Source: Glutamicibacter halophytocola (GTDB lineage: Bacteria > Actinomycetota > Actinomycetes > Actinomycetales > Micrococcaceae). Taken from it: DNA of 64,000 nt. How positions within the stretch are numbered: position 1 is the first letter of the stretch; each line of letters opens with the position of its first letter. The translations under genes and the position numbers were made by a program. Positions 36,838-45,471 of the stretch are shown here, piece by piece. The stretch is taken from positions 434,001 through 498,000 of the forward strand of contig NZ_CP012750.1 in the NCBI RefSeq assembly GCF_001302565.1. The letters run 5' to 3'. The notes beneath the pieces were generated by a model that saw nothing but the letters and a program-made list of their open reading frames with translations, was not told where the DNA came from and ran no database searches.

Positions 36838-39800
36838 CTAGTTGCCCTTTGGCTTTCCGGTCTTGCCGGAAACGATGTCCAGCACCTGGGCACGGTCCCC
36901 GCTGGCGTTGTGCAGGTGCAGCAGCAGCGCCTTGGAAGCCTTGGTGCTATCGGCAACGGTTACCGGGATCTTGTTGCCCTTCAGGTCCGTGAACAGCGAG
37001 CCTTCTGCGCCAAAATCAACCTGCGGCGTCGCCGCGTTGAAGTCGATCCAGCCGGTCTGGTCCACAGGAACCATCGAGCCGGCCTCATCGGTGTTGTACC
37101 AGGTGTAGCCAAGGACGCGGTAGGAGATCTGCGCTGCGTCCTCGCTCAGGCCCAGAGCCGAAAGCGAGACGGGCAGGATTGCCGTATTCGTGTCGAAGGT
37201 GTTGGTGTCAACATCGCCCAGCACGCCGTTCACTGGCTGCAGGTCAACCTGCTCGCCGGTGGCCAGATCGAAGGTCGCTGCCAGATCCAGGTCGACCTCA
37301 TCCATGGCGGCGGTGAAGGTGACAAAGTCGGCCTCGCCATCGCCATTGGTGTCGATCTCGACATCCAGCTCGGTGCCACCGGCCAGGTGGGCCCAGTTAT
37401 CCCAGGTGGAGATGCCGATGTTCAGCTGTCCATCGGCCACACCGGTGCGTGGCGCGGTGCTCGAAGCGCCGACATACTGCAGATCCATGGATCGTGCTGC
37501 CGGGATGGAATCCAGCGAGGCGTTGCCGCGTTCGCTGGAAGCACCGAGTTCAAAGGCACCGAGCAACGAGGTCACTTCGGTAGCGCCCTGCCCAGCGGTG
37601 ATGTCCTTGCCCTTCAAGCTGAGCATCGTGGTGTCCGAGCCCTTCTTCAGCTTCTTCGCCGAACCGGACATGTCGGCGGCCAGCTTCGGAGCTGCCTGGA
37701 CCGGGATGCGCAGGGTTGGAGCGTCGCTGCTGGTCAGCTCAACGCGACCGGTAGCATCGGCCAGCCATGCACGGGACAGCCCGGACTGGGTGGTGTCCAT
37801 CGTTGGATCGATGGTCTTGGCCCACTTCTTCGGATCAACACGCAGGGTCACGGTCAGCTGCGCGCTCTTGCCTGCTTCCACGGTGATGCTCTTGCGGTCC
37901 AGGGTGTAGGTTGCACCGGGGATCTGCGTGGAAGCAACGTAGCCGGCCTGGTAGGTCTGGGCCTTGTCGCTGGTGTTCTGAACGGTAATCTGGCGCTGGG
38001 CGGAGTAGCCCTTCTTGCCGTCGAGCTCGATAACTCCGAAGACCACGCTGGTCAGATCCGGTGCCTCGGAATCGTAGGCAAAGGCAGGGGTCTGGATGGC
38101 GGCATCGGCCATCACCCGGCCAGCGCCTACGCGGTTCGGCCCGTAGGCCTCGCCGTTGGCGGCCTTGATGTCGGTGGCAGCGGTGTTCATGATGACGCTC
38201 TTGGCCTCATAGGGGGTGTAGTCGCTGTCTTCAAGAACCAGTGCCGCAATGCCTGCCACCAGCGGGGTGGCCATTGAGGTGCCCGACATGACGGCGGTGC
38301 CGGTGCCGGTGCCGACACCGACCGAGCCGATCTGCGTGCCCGGTGCGGCAACGTCAGGCTTGACTACGCCGTTGGTGCCATGAACGCCGCGCGAAGACGA
38401 GGAGTTCAAGGTATCTCCGGCGCCGGATTCGCTGGAAGAGCCTCCAACAAATTCAGGAGACAGGGTCACCTTCAGCGTGCCAGCCTCTGCAGCTGGGCGC
38501 AGTCGCTGCGACTCATCCAAGGTGAACTGGGCACCTGGGATGGTGGCGTTGCCCGCGATACCGGCATCAAAGAGGTTGGCTTCGGAATCCAGGAGAACAC
38601 CGGTGGCACCGGCGGCTTCGGCGTTGTTGAAACGAGCGCCGGATCCACAAGGGAATTCGCCGTTCTCGCTCCACTTGAGCCAAACCCACTTGCCTTCCAG
38701 TGAACCCGCTTCGAATGCGTCGCAACCATATTCGTTGCCGGCCGGGGCCATCACAACTTCACCGGAGAGCTTTGCTGGGTCAGCAGTGGTGTAGTTGAAG
38801 TTTGCGGAGTACTGGCCCGAAGCAGTACCTGCAACATCGCCAGGCTCGTCGACCTGGATCTTGTCCAGGGTAACGTGCGAGCCAACCGAGTTGGCAACGG
38901 TCAGCGAGGACCGCGAGTTGCCGGGGGAGCCGCCGACATCGGTGACATCGCCTGCGTTGCCCGAGGCCACTACCGAGAGGATGCCCGCCTTGGTCAGGGC
39001 ATCAACGATGTCGTTTTCCGGGTCTTCGGTCGGTGAGTGATCCGAGCCCAAAGACATGTTCACTACCTGGGCGCGGTCGGAGAAGTCGCCGTCGCCATTG
39101 GGATCCAGGACGTAATCCAGTGCCTGGCCCACCACGGAGGAGGAGCCTTCGCAACCGAAGACACGGATGCCGATCAGCTGCGATCCGGGTGCCGAGCCGG
39201 GGCCGACCTTCATCTCGGAGAGGGCCTTGGCATCCAAGTCAGCGTAGTTTCCGGTGAAAGTGGAGCCGTCGGCGTTCACGCCGTAGCCGGCGGTGGTGCC
39301 TGCAACGTGGGAGCCGTGGCCGGCAGCCTCGCAGTCCAGCGGGTTGGGGTCCGGGTGCGGAATGGGCTGGTAGCTTTCATCCGCATCGTTGGCGTTGTAG
39401 TCATCGCCGACCAGGTCCCAGCCGCCGATGAACTTGTTGCCATCGCGCAGCCCGGAGTCGGTTGAAGGCAGCTGCTCGGAGGCTTGCGCTTCCTTGTAGG
39501 CTTCCAGGGTGCCGGGTCCGCCGAAGCTTGCGTGGGTGTAGTCCACGCCGGTGTCCAAGATGGCGACCTTGATGCCTTCGCCGGTCTTGTCCAGGGACTT
39601 CCACGATTCCAGGGCTCCGGTATCAACCACGGAACTGCGGTTTGACGGCTTCTTCGGAACGATGGAGCTGATTTTTGCAACGTCGCTGCGTTCTGCGAGC
39701 TTGCGCAGGTCATCAGCGTCGCCGGTGAGGGCCACGCCCCGCAAAGCATTGTGCGTGGTGTAGATGATCGTGGAGTTCGCTTCGGCCGCGAGCTGCTTGC

Positions 39801-40125
39801 CCTTGGCCTTGACGTCCTTGCCCATCTTCTTGACCTTGGCGGTGTCTTTTTTCTTGCCAGACTTCTTGACGGCCTCGAACGCGCCGTCGCCCTCAAGCTG
39901 CACGAACACCGATACCTTGCCGGAGGCTTTGGCTAGTGGTCCTGAAACTTTGAGTTTTGACAGCGCCTGGGAGCTGCTAATCGGCAGCGAGAAAGCCTGT
40001 TCGCCATCTGCTGGTTGAGGAATGCCTGCTGCACTTGCCGGACCTGAAAGGGTGACAGCCATTGCAAGTGCAGTGGCTGACCCCAAAATCAGGCGCGGCA
40101 CTCGTTGCGTGCGCCGAGTGACCAT
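36838..40125 (-). CDS. Large secreted subtilisin-like serine protease (S8) with PA domain
   Basis: A 1095-residue exported protease. The signal peptide (basic RRTQRVPR then hydrophobic core) ends near residue 32 at GPASA. An I9-type propeptide covers about 65-160. The catalytic triad is D191 (AILDTGVDYTHA), H270 (GHGSHVAGT) and S617 (SGTSMATP). A protease-associated insert occupies about 430-560. The remaining 450 residues are beta-rich Fn3-like and end LDIVSGKTGKPKGN; no LPxTG anchor or S-layer repeat is seen, so it is probably released. The ATG at 40125 has AGGAG 5 nt upstream. It stands alone between terminators, and likely serves extracellular protein breakdown. Confidence 0.92.
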   Translation of the reverse strand: MVTRRTQRVPRLILGSATALAMAVTLSGPASAAGIPQPADGEQAFSLPISSSQALSKLKVSGPLAKASGKVSVFVQLEGDGAFEAVKKSGKKKDTAKVKKMGKDVKAKGKQLAAEANSTIIYTTHNALRGVALTGDADDLRKLAERSDVAKISSIVPKKPSNRSSVVDTGALESWKSLDKTGEGIKVAILDTGVDYTHASFGGPGTLEAYKEAQASEQLPSTDSGLRDGNKFIGGWDLVGDDYNANDADESYQPIPHPDPNPLDCEAAGHGSHVAGTTAGYGVNADGSTFTGNYADLDAKALSEMKVGPGSAPGSQLIGIRVFGCEGSSSVVGQALDYVLDPNGDGDFSDRAQVVNMSLGSDHSPTEDPENDIVDALTKAGILSVVASGNAGDVTDVGGSPGNSRSSLTVANSVGSHVTLDKIQVDEPGDVAGTASGQYSANFNYTTADPAKLSGEVVMAPAGNEYGCDAFEAGSLEGKWVWLKWSENGEFPCGSGARFNNAEAAGATGVLLDSEANLFDAGIAGNATIPGAQFTLDESQRLRPAAEAGTLKVTLSPEFVGGSSSESGAGDTLNSSSSRGVHGTNGVVKPDVAAPGTQIGSVGVGTGTGTAVMSGTSMATPLVAGIAALVLEDSDYTPYEAKSVIMNTAATDIKAANGEAYGPNRVGAGRVMADAAIQTPAFAYDSEAPDLTSVVFGVIELDGKKGYSAQRQITVQNTSDKAQTYQAGYVASTQIPGATYTLDRKSITVEAGKSAQLTVTLRVDPKKWAKTIDPTMDTTQSGLSRAWLADATGRVELTSSDAPTLRIPVQAAPKLAADMSGSAKKLKKGSDTTMLSLKGKDITAGQGATEVTSLLGAFELGASSERGNASLDSIPAARSMDLQYVGASSTAPRTGVADGQLNIGISTWDNWAHLAGGTELDVEIDTNGDGEADFVTFTAAMDEVDLDLAATFDLATGEQVDLQPVNGVLGDVDTNTFDTNTAILPVSLSALGLSEDAAQISYRVLGYTWYNTDEAGSMVPVDQTGWIDFNAATPQVDFGAEGSLFTDLKGNKIPVTVADSTKASKALLLHLHNASGDRAQVLDIVSGKTGKPKGN

Positions 40126-40387
40126 GGTTCTCCTAGCTGGGCTGGGTAGCGGTACTGCTCCCGTCACGGGGCGGGCGAAAATGGCAAAGCGGTGCGAGCT
40201 TTGATGATCGTCCGAGGCGACGTCCGCTGGTGCGTCGTCCTATAGCTAGGAATCCTAGGTGACGCACGGCATATATCAAGGGGTTGTTGAATAATATTCT
40301 GTAAACGGCACTCGGGCCGGTTGGGCCATTTCACAATAAAAACCGCGCAGCACTGCGACAAACCCGCCCGGCGCTAGCCGTTGAGCA

Positions 40388-40413
40388 CGAGGATTTTTTA
40401 GAAAAAATCGTCG
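40388..40413. other. AT-rich 26-bp imperfect palindrome in the gap 40126-40485
   Basis: CGAGGATTTTTTA and GAAAAAATCGTCG mirror each other with a single mismatch around the centre. It lies 73 bp beyond the stop of the FBP gene and could end that transcript. The rest of the 360-bp gap holds the subtilase promoter region, with TCCTATAGCTAGGA near 40239, and no gene. Confidence 0.5.
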
Positions 40414-40485
40414 CTTTGTTACTCATCAGTTGGCCAGCGCCGAACGGGTTTGGCGATCGGGACATGGGTTCGGTCCGCGGTGCTC

Positions 40486-40974
40486 CTAGAGGCGGTTCAA
40501 GAAGCTGTGCACGCGCTCGTCGAGCAGCTGGATGCGCTCGGCGACAACGACCATCGGATCCGGGTAGATCGGATTCTCCGGAGGCGGGATGCGCACGTTG
40601 CGTGAGCACTCGAAGTTCAGGCAAATCAGCGTTCCCAGGGTGTCCCCGTCGCGGCCTGCCTGTCCTGCTCGGCGAGTGGTCCACATGCCCACGGCGGCAG
40701 GGATGTTGACGTCTCGGCACATCTCGCACATGGCGGCGTTGCTCGTTTTGCGTCCGCTTTCGGTGGGACGCAGCAAGATGCCCCGGGTCCGGCCCGATTC
40801 ATCGGCGTGGAACAGGTAGCCGCGCTGCTGCATCTTGGGGTCCCGCCAACCGAGGTAATCGATGGAATCCCAGTCGAGGGAGTTGAAGTCTTCGGGGAGC
40901 GTCAGTTTTTTGGCTTCCTGGCGGCTGGCGTTAATGAAGGAAGAACGAATGGTTTTTTCGGTTAAGGGCTGCAT
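40486..40974 (-). CDS. FBP domain zinc-finger protein
   Basis: A 162-residue protein of the FBP_C family (treble-clef zinc finger like that of ribosome elongation-factor-G-binding FusB proteins). CEMCRDVN and CLNFECSRN supply the four zinc-binding cysteines in the C-terminal half; an N-terminal helical region precedes them. FusB-type proteins bind EF-G and free it from the ribosome, so a translation-factor role is possible but not shown for this short actinobacterial form. The ATG at 40974 has GAGG 6 nt upstream. Confidence 0.8.
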   Translation of the reverse strand: MQPLTEKTIRSSFINASRQEAKKLTLPEDFNSLDWDSIDYLGWRDPKMQQRGYLFHADESGRTRGILLRPTESGRKTSNAAMCEMCRDVNIPAAVGMWTTRRAGQAGRDGDTLGTLICLNFECSRNVRIPPPENPIYPDPMVVVAERIQLLDERVHSFLNRL

Positions 40975-41343
40975 GATTATCCTCAATAAGTCCGCGCACA
41001 GAAAAATGGCGCGCGAAGGTATTAGTCAAAAAGGGACGTTGAGGTCTGCAATGAATCGAAAGAATGGGCAGCCAAGAAAAACCCAAAGGACAAGGCCCTG
41101 GGCGGTTATTACTTGCCGGCCCCGTTCGACGCGCAGACGAACGGGTGGAGCGTCAAAGTGGCTTGCATAGCCGACCGCCCTTTCCCGTGGCTAATTCACG
41201 CGTCGATGATTGATGTTCTACAACTACCGTAGCAAGAGTCGCCAGATGATGCCAATGAGCATGATCACGCTTAAAGCTGGTGCCGGCCGCATCCATCAGG
41301 GACACGGCCGGCATCATGGTTCTTGCAGGGAAGGAAGCCCGAT
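40975..41343. other. 369-bp gap with a start-less open frame and a hairpin
   Basis: From 41026 to 41232 one forward frame is open for 68 codons with protein-like composition (ALGGYYLPAPFDAQTNGWSV) but lacks an ATG or GTG near its 5' end; it may be a gene remnant. At 41281-41315 TGCCGGCC and GGCCGGCA pair 18 nt apart just downstream of pdxK and may help end its transcript, though no T tract follows. Confidence 0.4.
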
Positions 41344-42165
41344 CTAGCGGCGTCCGCCCTGCCAGAGGGCATCAAATGGGGTGTTGCCCGAAACGCGGTT
41401 GCGAATGCCTTCGGTCACGAAAGCCTTGGCGGTACGCGCTGCGTCCAAGGCGGTCGCGCCCTTGGCCAGTTCCGCGGTGACGGCAGCGGCCAGCGAGCAG
41501 CCTGCACCGGAAACAGCGACTTCGCCGATCTTCTTCTCGCGCAGCACTTCCAGGGTCGTGCCGTCGTAGAAGACGTCGACGGCGTCTTCGCCGGAGATGC
41601 GCACGCCGCCCTTGGCCAGAACCGCGGCACCGGAGATTTCGTGAATCTTCTTGGCTGCTGCGATCAGGTCTTCTTCGGTGCTGATCTTCAGGCCCGAGAG
41701 CTGCTCGGCTTCGAAGTGGTTTGGGGTCACGAAGGTCGCCAGTGGAAGCAATTCCGACTTCAGCGCTTCGTCGGTATCCAGTGCGTGGCCAGGCTCCTGG
41801 CCCTTGCAGATCAGCACTGGATCCAGCAGCACGTTGTCCCATTTCTGGGACTTCAAGGCGGTGGCGACGGTGTTGATGGTTGCAGGCGAGCCCATCATGC
41901 CCAGCTTGACGGTGCCCAGCTTGTCTTCGTAGCAAGTCTGGATCGCTTCGAGCTGATCTTCAATGACCTGCTGGTCCACTGGGACAAAGCGGTGGTTCCA
42001 AGAATCCTTGGGATCAAAAGAGACAATGCAGGTCAATGCCACGATGCCGTACGTTCCCAGTTCCTGGAAAGTCTTCAGATCGGCCTGGGCGCCAGCGCCA
42101 CCGGTGGCTTCGGAGCCGGCGATGGTCAAGGTGATGGCTGGGTCAACAGTGTTTGTATTAGTCAT
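41344..42165 (-). CDS. pdxK: Pyridoxal/pyridoxine kinase of the ThiD-like type
   Basis: A 273-residue ribokinase-fold enzyme that phosphorylates vitamin B6 vitamers. LTIAGSEATGGAGAQADLKTF matches the substrate-binding opening of the ThiD/PdxK group, SFDPKDSWNHRFVPVD is close to the B. subtilis PdxK stretch with the same spacing, and VSGAGCSLAAAVTAELAKGA holds the G-A-G-C anion hole with the catalytic cysteine. The S-E in place of the usual G-S-D-S-S at the start is a small departure. HMP kinase activity cannot be excluded. The GNAT-like gene lies 35 bp upstream and is probably in the same operon. Confidence 0.85.
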   Translation of the reverse strand: MTNTNTVDPAITLTIAGSEATGGAGAQADLKTFQELGTYGIVALTCIVSFDPKDSWNHRFVPVDQQVIEDQLEAIQTCYEDKLGTVKLGMMGSPATINTVATALKSQKWDNVLLDPVLICKGQEPGHALDTDEALKSELLPLATFVTPNHFEAEQLSGLKISTEEDLIAAAKKIHEISGAAVLAKGGVRISGEDAVDVFYDGTTLEVLREKKIGEVAVSGAGCSLAAAVTAELAKGATALDAARTAKAFVTEGIRNRVSGNTPFDALWQGGRR

Positions 42166-42200
42166 AGTCTCAATTAAAAGTAGTGCGGAATGGAATCGAT

Positions 42201-42815
42201 TTAATTATGCTGCCAGAAGGCCAGCTCGGTCGCCTTGGACCATCCGGCCGGCAGGTGCGCGGCATGTTCTTCTGTGGCTACCAAGAGCAGCCAGGGCAGG
42301 CCGTGGCTGAAAGCCGAGCCGGCGAAGTTGGCCAGCACGGCGCGACGAGCCGTGTCCGGATCATCGGGGGAGAACAGATCGGGATCGTTGAGCAGGCCAT
42401 AGGTTGGGCCAAAATGCATTCGGCCGCGGGCTACGGGACGGTCGAAGTCCGTTACCTCGACGACATCGTAGTTTTCCATGGGAGCTTCGAAAAGCCCAGA
42501 GGTGTCGGAAAGCTTGACGACCTGTTCAACGTCTTCGGGCTTTCCTGCCAGCAGGTGCATCGTTGCGCTGTGCTGCCACCCCTCGCCCTGCAGCTTGGCT
42601 CGGGTGCTGTTGTTGGCGGGACCCAAGAAGATCAATCGCTGCGCATCTGCCGGCGCGGTCCATGAATCCTCTGGCCAATAACGCAAGATTTCTACGTCAT
42701 CGCCGTCCTGGTGCACCGAACGAATTTCCTGCTGGTTGGGGAAGGATGCAATGCGGTCGCGAAGTAATGCGTAGTCGCTGGTCCAACTTGGCAATGTTCG
42801 CGCAGTTGAGCTCAT
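42201..42815 (-). CDS. GNAT-like hypothetical protein
   Basis: A 204-residue protein (start MSSTARTLP at 42815, AGGAG upstream). The second half, from YDVVEVTDFDRPVARGRMHF through FSHGLPWLLLVAT to GWSKATELAFW, has the order of strands expected of an acetyltransferase fold, but the acetyl-CoA loop R/Q-x-x-G-x-G/A is not present. Function unknown; it may bind another ligand. It lies upstream of pdxK in the same direction. Confidence 0.62.
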   Translation of the reverse strand: MSSTARTLPSWTSDYALLRDRIASFPNQQEIRSVHQDGDDVEILRYWPEDSWTAPADAQRLIFLGPANNSTRAKLQGEGWQHSATMHLLAGKPEDVEQVVKLSDTSGLFEAPMENYDVVEVTDFDRPVARGRMHFGPTYGLLNDPDLFSPDDPDTARRAVLANFAGSAFSHGLPWLLLVATEEHAAHLPAGWSKATELAFWQHN

Positions 42816-42940
42816 GGTGTTGCGTTCTCCTTTTGGTTCGCTAGGGATCACCTGTCGGCAACACAGACTTTACGCCTAAAAACTGGGCAATACTCAACTG
42901 GGTTGCCCTGTTGCAATGTCCCCGCCGGATGGCGCTGGAA

Positions 42941-43648
42941 CTAGGAGGCCTTGGGGCGCCGCAAAGTCGAGCGAACCGGCAGGTCGACCTCGGCTTTGTC
43001 GATGGCTTTTGAATCCATCAGGGCCAAGATGTCCTCAAAGAGGGATCGGACCACCGGCAGGCGGCAAAGCACCGCGAACTTGGCGACCACCGGTGCCATA
43101 TTTTTCATCAGCGCTCGGGAGCGGCGCTGCTGCGCCGACTGGTCATAGGCCCACGCGGAAAAGACATGGCGGGACACCAGCAGAAGGAACTTCGGCAGAT
43201 CGCGGCGGATTCCCAGCGGCGGCAACGGCCGGGCGCCAGCAACGGCTTGTTCCCACAGCGAGAGCTCAATTTTCGACACCTGTTCATTGGCGTATTCGTC
43301 GGACAGCAAAACCTTCAAGAAGACCGGACCGAACTCATGATAGGGCGCCAACGCAAGGACCCCGGCATCCAGTACCGCGCGGATATTGGATTCCAGGGTA
43401 TTGCCCTCATCCAAGCGTCCTTGGCAAAGCCCGTACTGCTCGTTGCGCAGGTTCAGCAGCAGCTGGGCGACGATGTCTTCCTTGGATTGGAAGTAGTAGT
43501 AGGCGTGGGAAAGGGACACTCCGGCGTTGGCGGCAATAATTCGCATGCTCGACGCCCGGTAGCCATCTTCGGCAAAGCAGTCCAAAGCGGTCGATAGGAG
43601 CTTGGCCTGCGTCTGACGACCTTTTTCGGTGCGTGGTTGGATACTCAT
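42941..43648 (-). CDS. TetR-family transcriptional regulator
   Basis: A 235-residue regulator with the TetR N-terminal DNA-binding domain (LLSTALDCFAEDGYRASSMRIIAANAGVSLSHAYYYFQSKEDI, residues about 17-60) and a helical ligand-binding body. The ligand cannot be inferred. A 26-bp perfect palindrome lies 37 bp upstream of its start and is a likely autoregulatory operator. No obvious target gene is adjacent on the minus strand; the divergent neighbour is the queuosine-precursor transporter 350 bp away. Confidence 0.92.
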   Translation of the reverse strand: MSIQPRTEKGRQTQAKLLSTALDCFAEDGYRASSMRIIAANAGVSLSHAYYYFQSKEDIVAQLLLNLRNEQYGLCQGRLDEGNTLESNIRAVLDAGVLALAPYHEFGPVFLKVLLSDEYANEQVSKIELSLWEQAVAGARPLPPLGIRRDLPKFLLLVSRHVFSAWAYDQSAQQRRSRALMKNMAPVVAKFAVLCRLPVVRSLFEDILALMDSKAIDKAEVDLPVRSTLRRPKAS

Positions 43649-43685
43649 CGGCCCTTCAAAAGCAATGTGGTGAAGTTCAGTCTAG

Positions 43686-43711
43686 CATTTTTTGAACGCG
43701 TTCAAAAAATG
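43686..43711. promoter_or_regulatory. 26-bp perfect palindrome, probable TetR-regulator operator
   Basis: CATTTTTTGAACG followed immediately by CGTTCAAAAAATG; every position is matched. It is 38-63 bp upstream of the TetR start codon. Confidence 0.8.
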
Positions 43712-43998
43712 AAAAAATTCATGCGGATGCACGGGAGAGTGATCACTGCGGTATTAGATTCCTCGATTTAATATTTCGAAGAAGTAGTAGTGAGATGCTG
43801 AATTCTCGGATTTTTTATTCCTAGAACTTGGTTGTGTGCTAAAGCAATCAGCAACCACCAGGGACCAACATGGGATACTTGCTAGGTAAGTGCTAATACA
43901 GCGGAACAGCACGCAGGCTGAAACTCCACCTTTTTACAGGGCAGGGGCATGCCTTCGTCGCAAAATTCTGGCGAACCACTTTGACAAGGACAACTAGC
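43712..43998 (+). other. Long leader/upstream region of the queuosine-precursor transporter gene
   Basis: No gene is visible in this 287-bp stretch. Short complementary segments occur (GGTTG with CAACC near 43830-43857, ACTTGCTAGGTAAGT near 43877), so an mRNA leader with structure is possible. I could not match it to a preQ1 riboswitch core. Confidence 0.35.
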
Positions 43999-44709
43999 AT
44001 GGGCGAAATCAACGCCGCAAATAATCTGACCAAAACCAAAAAAGCGGTCTTCGCTTCGGCCGGTTCCCCCTACTTCTCCACGGTACTCACCCTGATGGGC
44101 GCGATCGTGATCCTCTCGAACATCGGCGCCTCCAAAGGCGTGAGCTTCGGACCTGTCATTACCGACGGCGGCTTCTTCCTGTTTCCAATGGCCTACATCC
44201 TCGGCGACGTCATTTCGGAAGTGTACGGGCTGAAAGCAGCTCGCCGATCGATCATTCTCACCTTTGCGCTGGCCATCTTCGCGGTGATCTCGTTCTGGAT
44301 CATGATCCAGCTGCCTTCCGCGGAATTCTACGATGGGCAAGAAGCCTTGGAACGGACCTTGGGGCCAATCTGGCAGATTGTCCTTGCTTCGGCCTGTGGA
44401 TTCTTCGTCGGCCAGTTCGCCAATTCGTGGGTGCTGGTCAAGCTCAAGGAACGCACTGGTGAACGCGGGCTGATTGGACGCCTGATCGGCTCCAGCGGCG
44501 TCGGCGAGTTCTTGGATACGCTGATCTTCTGCGCCATCGCCGCCCCGGTCATCGGTATTAGCGACGCTCCGAACTTCATCAACTACGTAGTCGTTGGATT
44601 CGTTTACAAGACAGCTGTTGAAATCATTCTGGTGCCGGTGACCTCATTGGTCATCCGATGGTTCAAGAAACGCGAGCCAGGCTATATCCAAGCCGCCAAC
44701 GCAAGCTAG
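43999..44709 (+). CDS. Queuosine precursor transporter (YhhQ/DUF165 family)
   Basis: A 236-residue inner-membrane carrier that in E. coli (YhhQ) imports preQ0/preQ1. About six hydrophobic helices are seen, with the family stretches ILSNIGASKG, DGGFFLFPMAYILGDVISEVYG and GSSGVGEFLDTLIFCAIA. The ATG at 43999 has AAGGA 9 nt upstream; an upstream TTG is less likely. The tgt gene, which inserts the base into tRNA, is 3 kb to the right on the other strand, and the tRNA-modifying gluQ is at the left of the window, so the cell probably salvages queuine or its precursors. Confidence 0.87.
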   Translation: MGEINAANNLTKTKKAVFASAGSPYFSTVLTLMGAIVILSNIGASKGVSFGPVITDGGFFLFPMAYILGDVISEVYGLKAARRSIILTFALAIFAVISFWIMIQLPSAEFYDGQEALERTLGPIWQIVLASACGFFVGQFANSWVLVKLKERTGERGLIGRLIGSSGVGEFLDTLIFCAIAAPVIGISDAPNFINYVVVGFVYKTAVEIILVPVTSLVIRWFKKREPGYIQAANAS

Positions 44710-44715
44710 GCAACC

Positions 44716-44747
44716 TGTGGGCATCATCCGCAAGGACGATGCCCACA
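44716..44747. terminator. Hairpin downstream of the transporter gene
   Basis: TGTGGGCATCATCC and GGACGATGCCCACA form a 14-bp stem with one mismatch and a GCAA loop. No long T tract follows, so termination may be partial. Confidence 0.65.
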
Positions 44748-44775
44748 GCTGTAACCGGAGGCTAACGTTGTCACC

Positions 44776-45471
44776 ATGCAGACAGGTCAGAGCACTGAAT
44801 ACCAATTGGAAGCAAAAGACCTGACCATCGGATATGCGCAACGAACCATCTGCGGACCACTGAACCTGCACCTGTCCGCAGGACAGGGAGTGGGAATTAT
44901 CGGGGCCAACGGCAGCGGAAAATCCACGTTGATTCGCACCATCCTCGGACATCTTCCACCGATGCACGGCGAGGTTCAATTCCTTGGTCTGCCCGTGGAT
45001 GAGGATTCGAAGGCCTTCCGCCGAGAGGTAGCAGTCCAAATCGCCGACGGGACATTCTTCGAGGAACTCAGTGTCGCCGAGCATCTTGAATTGGTGGCTC
45101 GTGGCCACGGATTGCTTTCATGGCAACAGAAAGTTGAAGAAGAGCTCGAATTTTTCAATCTGCAAGCAGTCGCCGGATTGCTTCCCGGTGAACTGTCCTC
45201 GGGCCAAAGGCGCAAGGTGTTACTGGCTGCAACCTTGATTCGGCCAGCCCAGCTGGTGCTTCTCGACGAACCAGAACAGCGTTTGGACCTGCGGATCAGG
45301 CAGAAGCTCTATGCACGGCTAGCTGCGCTGCGGCAGTGCGCAACGACCTTGCTCGTCGTTACTCACGACCCGCAACTGCTTCGCCAGAGCCTTGACCATG
45401 CCCTGCTGCTAGATGAGGATCAAGGCAGAATTCTCAGCGCCGAGGCTGGAGCGCAGTGGCTTGAACGATAG
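44776..45471 (+). CDS. ABC transporter ATP-binding protein
   Basis: A 231-residue ATPase subunit. Walker A GANGSGKST lies near residue 43, the signature is LSSGQRRK, Walker B is LVLLDEPEQ and the switch histidine follows in VVTHDPQ. The compact size and the coupled permease point to an exporter-type system. It overlaps the permease gene, so the two are co-translated; the queuosine-precursor transporter lies upstream behind a hairpin. Confidence 0.9.
   Translation: MQTGQSTEYQLEAKDLTIGYAQRTICGPLNLHLSAGQGVGIIGANGSGKSTLIRTILGHLPPMHGEVQFLGLPVDEDSKAFRREVAVQIADGTFFEELSVAEHLELVARGHGLLSWQQKVEEELEFFNLQAVAGLLPGELSSGQRRKVLLAATLIRPAQLVLLDEPEQRLDLRIRQKLYARLAALRQCATTLLVVTHDPQLLRQSLDHALLLDEDQGRILSAEAGAQWLER

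Noticed and set aside
43712..43998. preQ1 riboswitch in front of the queuosine-precursor transporter
   Set aside because: No match to the class I or II core sequences could be recognised by eye; kept only as a possibly structured leader.
43882..44340. Reverse frame of 152 codons overlapping the queuosine-precursor transporter start
   Set aside because: Composition is polar and repetitive, as expected antisense to membrane helices; the transporter frame has family motifs and a ribosome-binding site.
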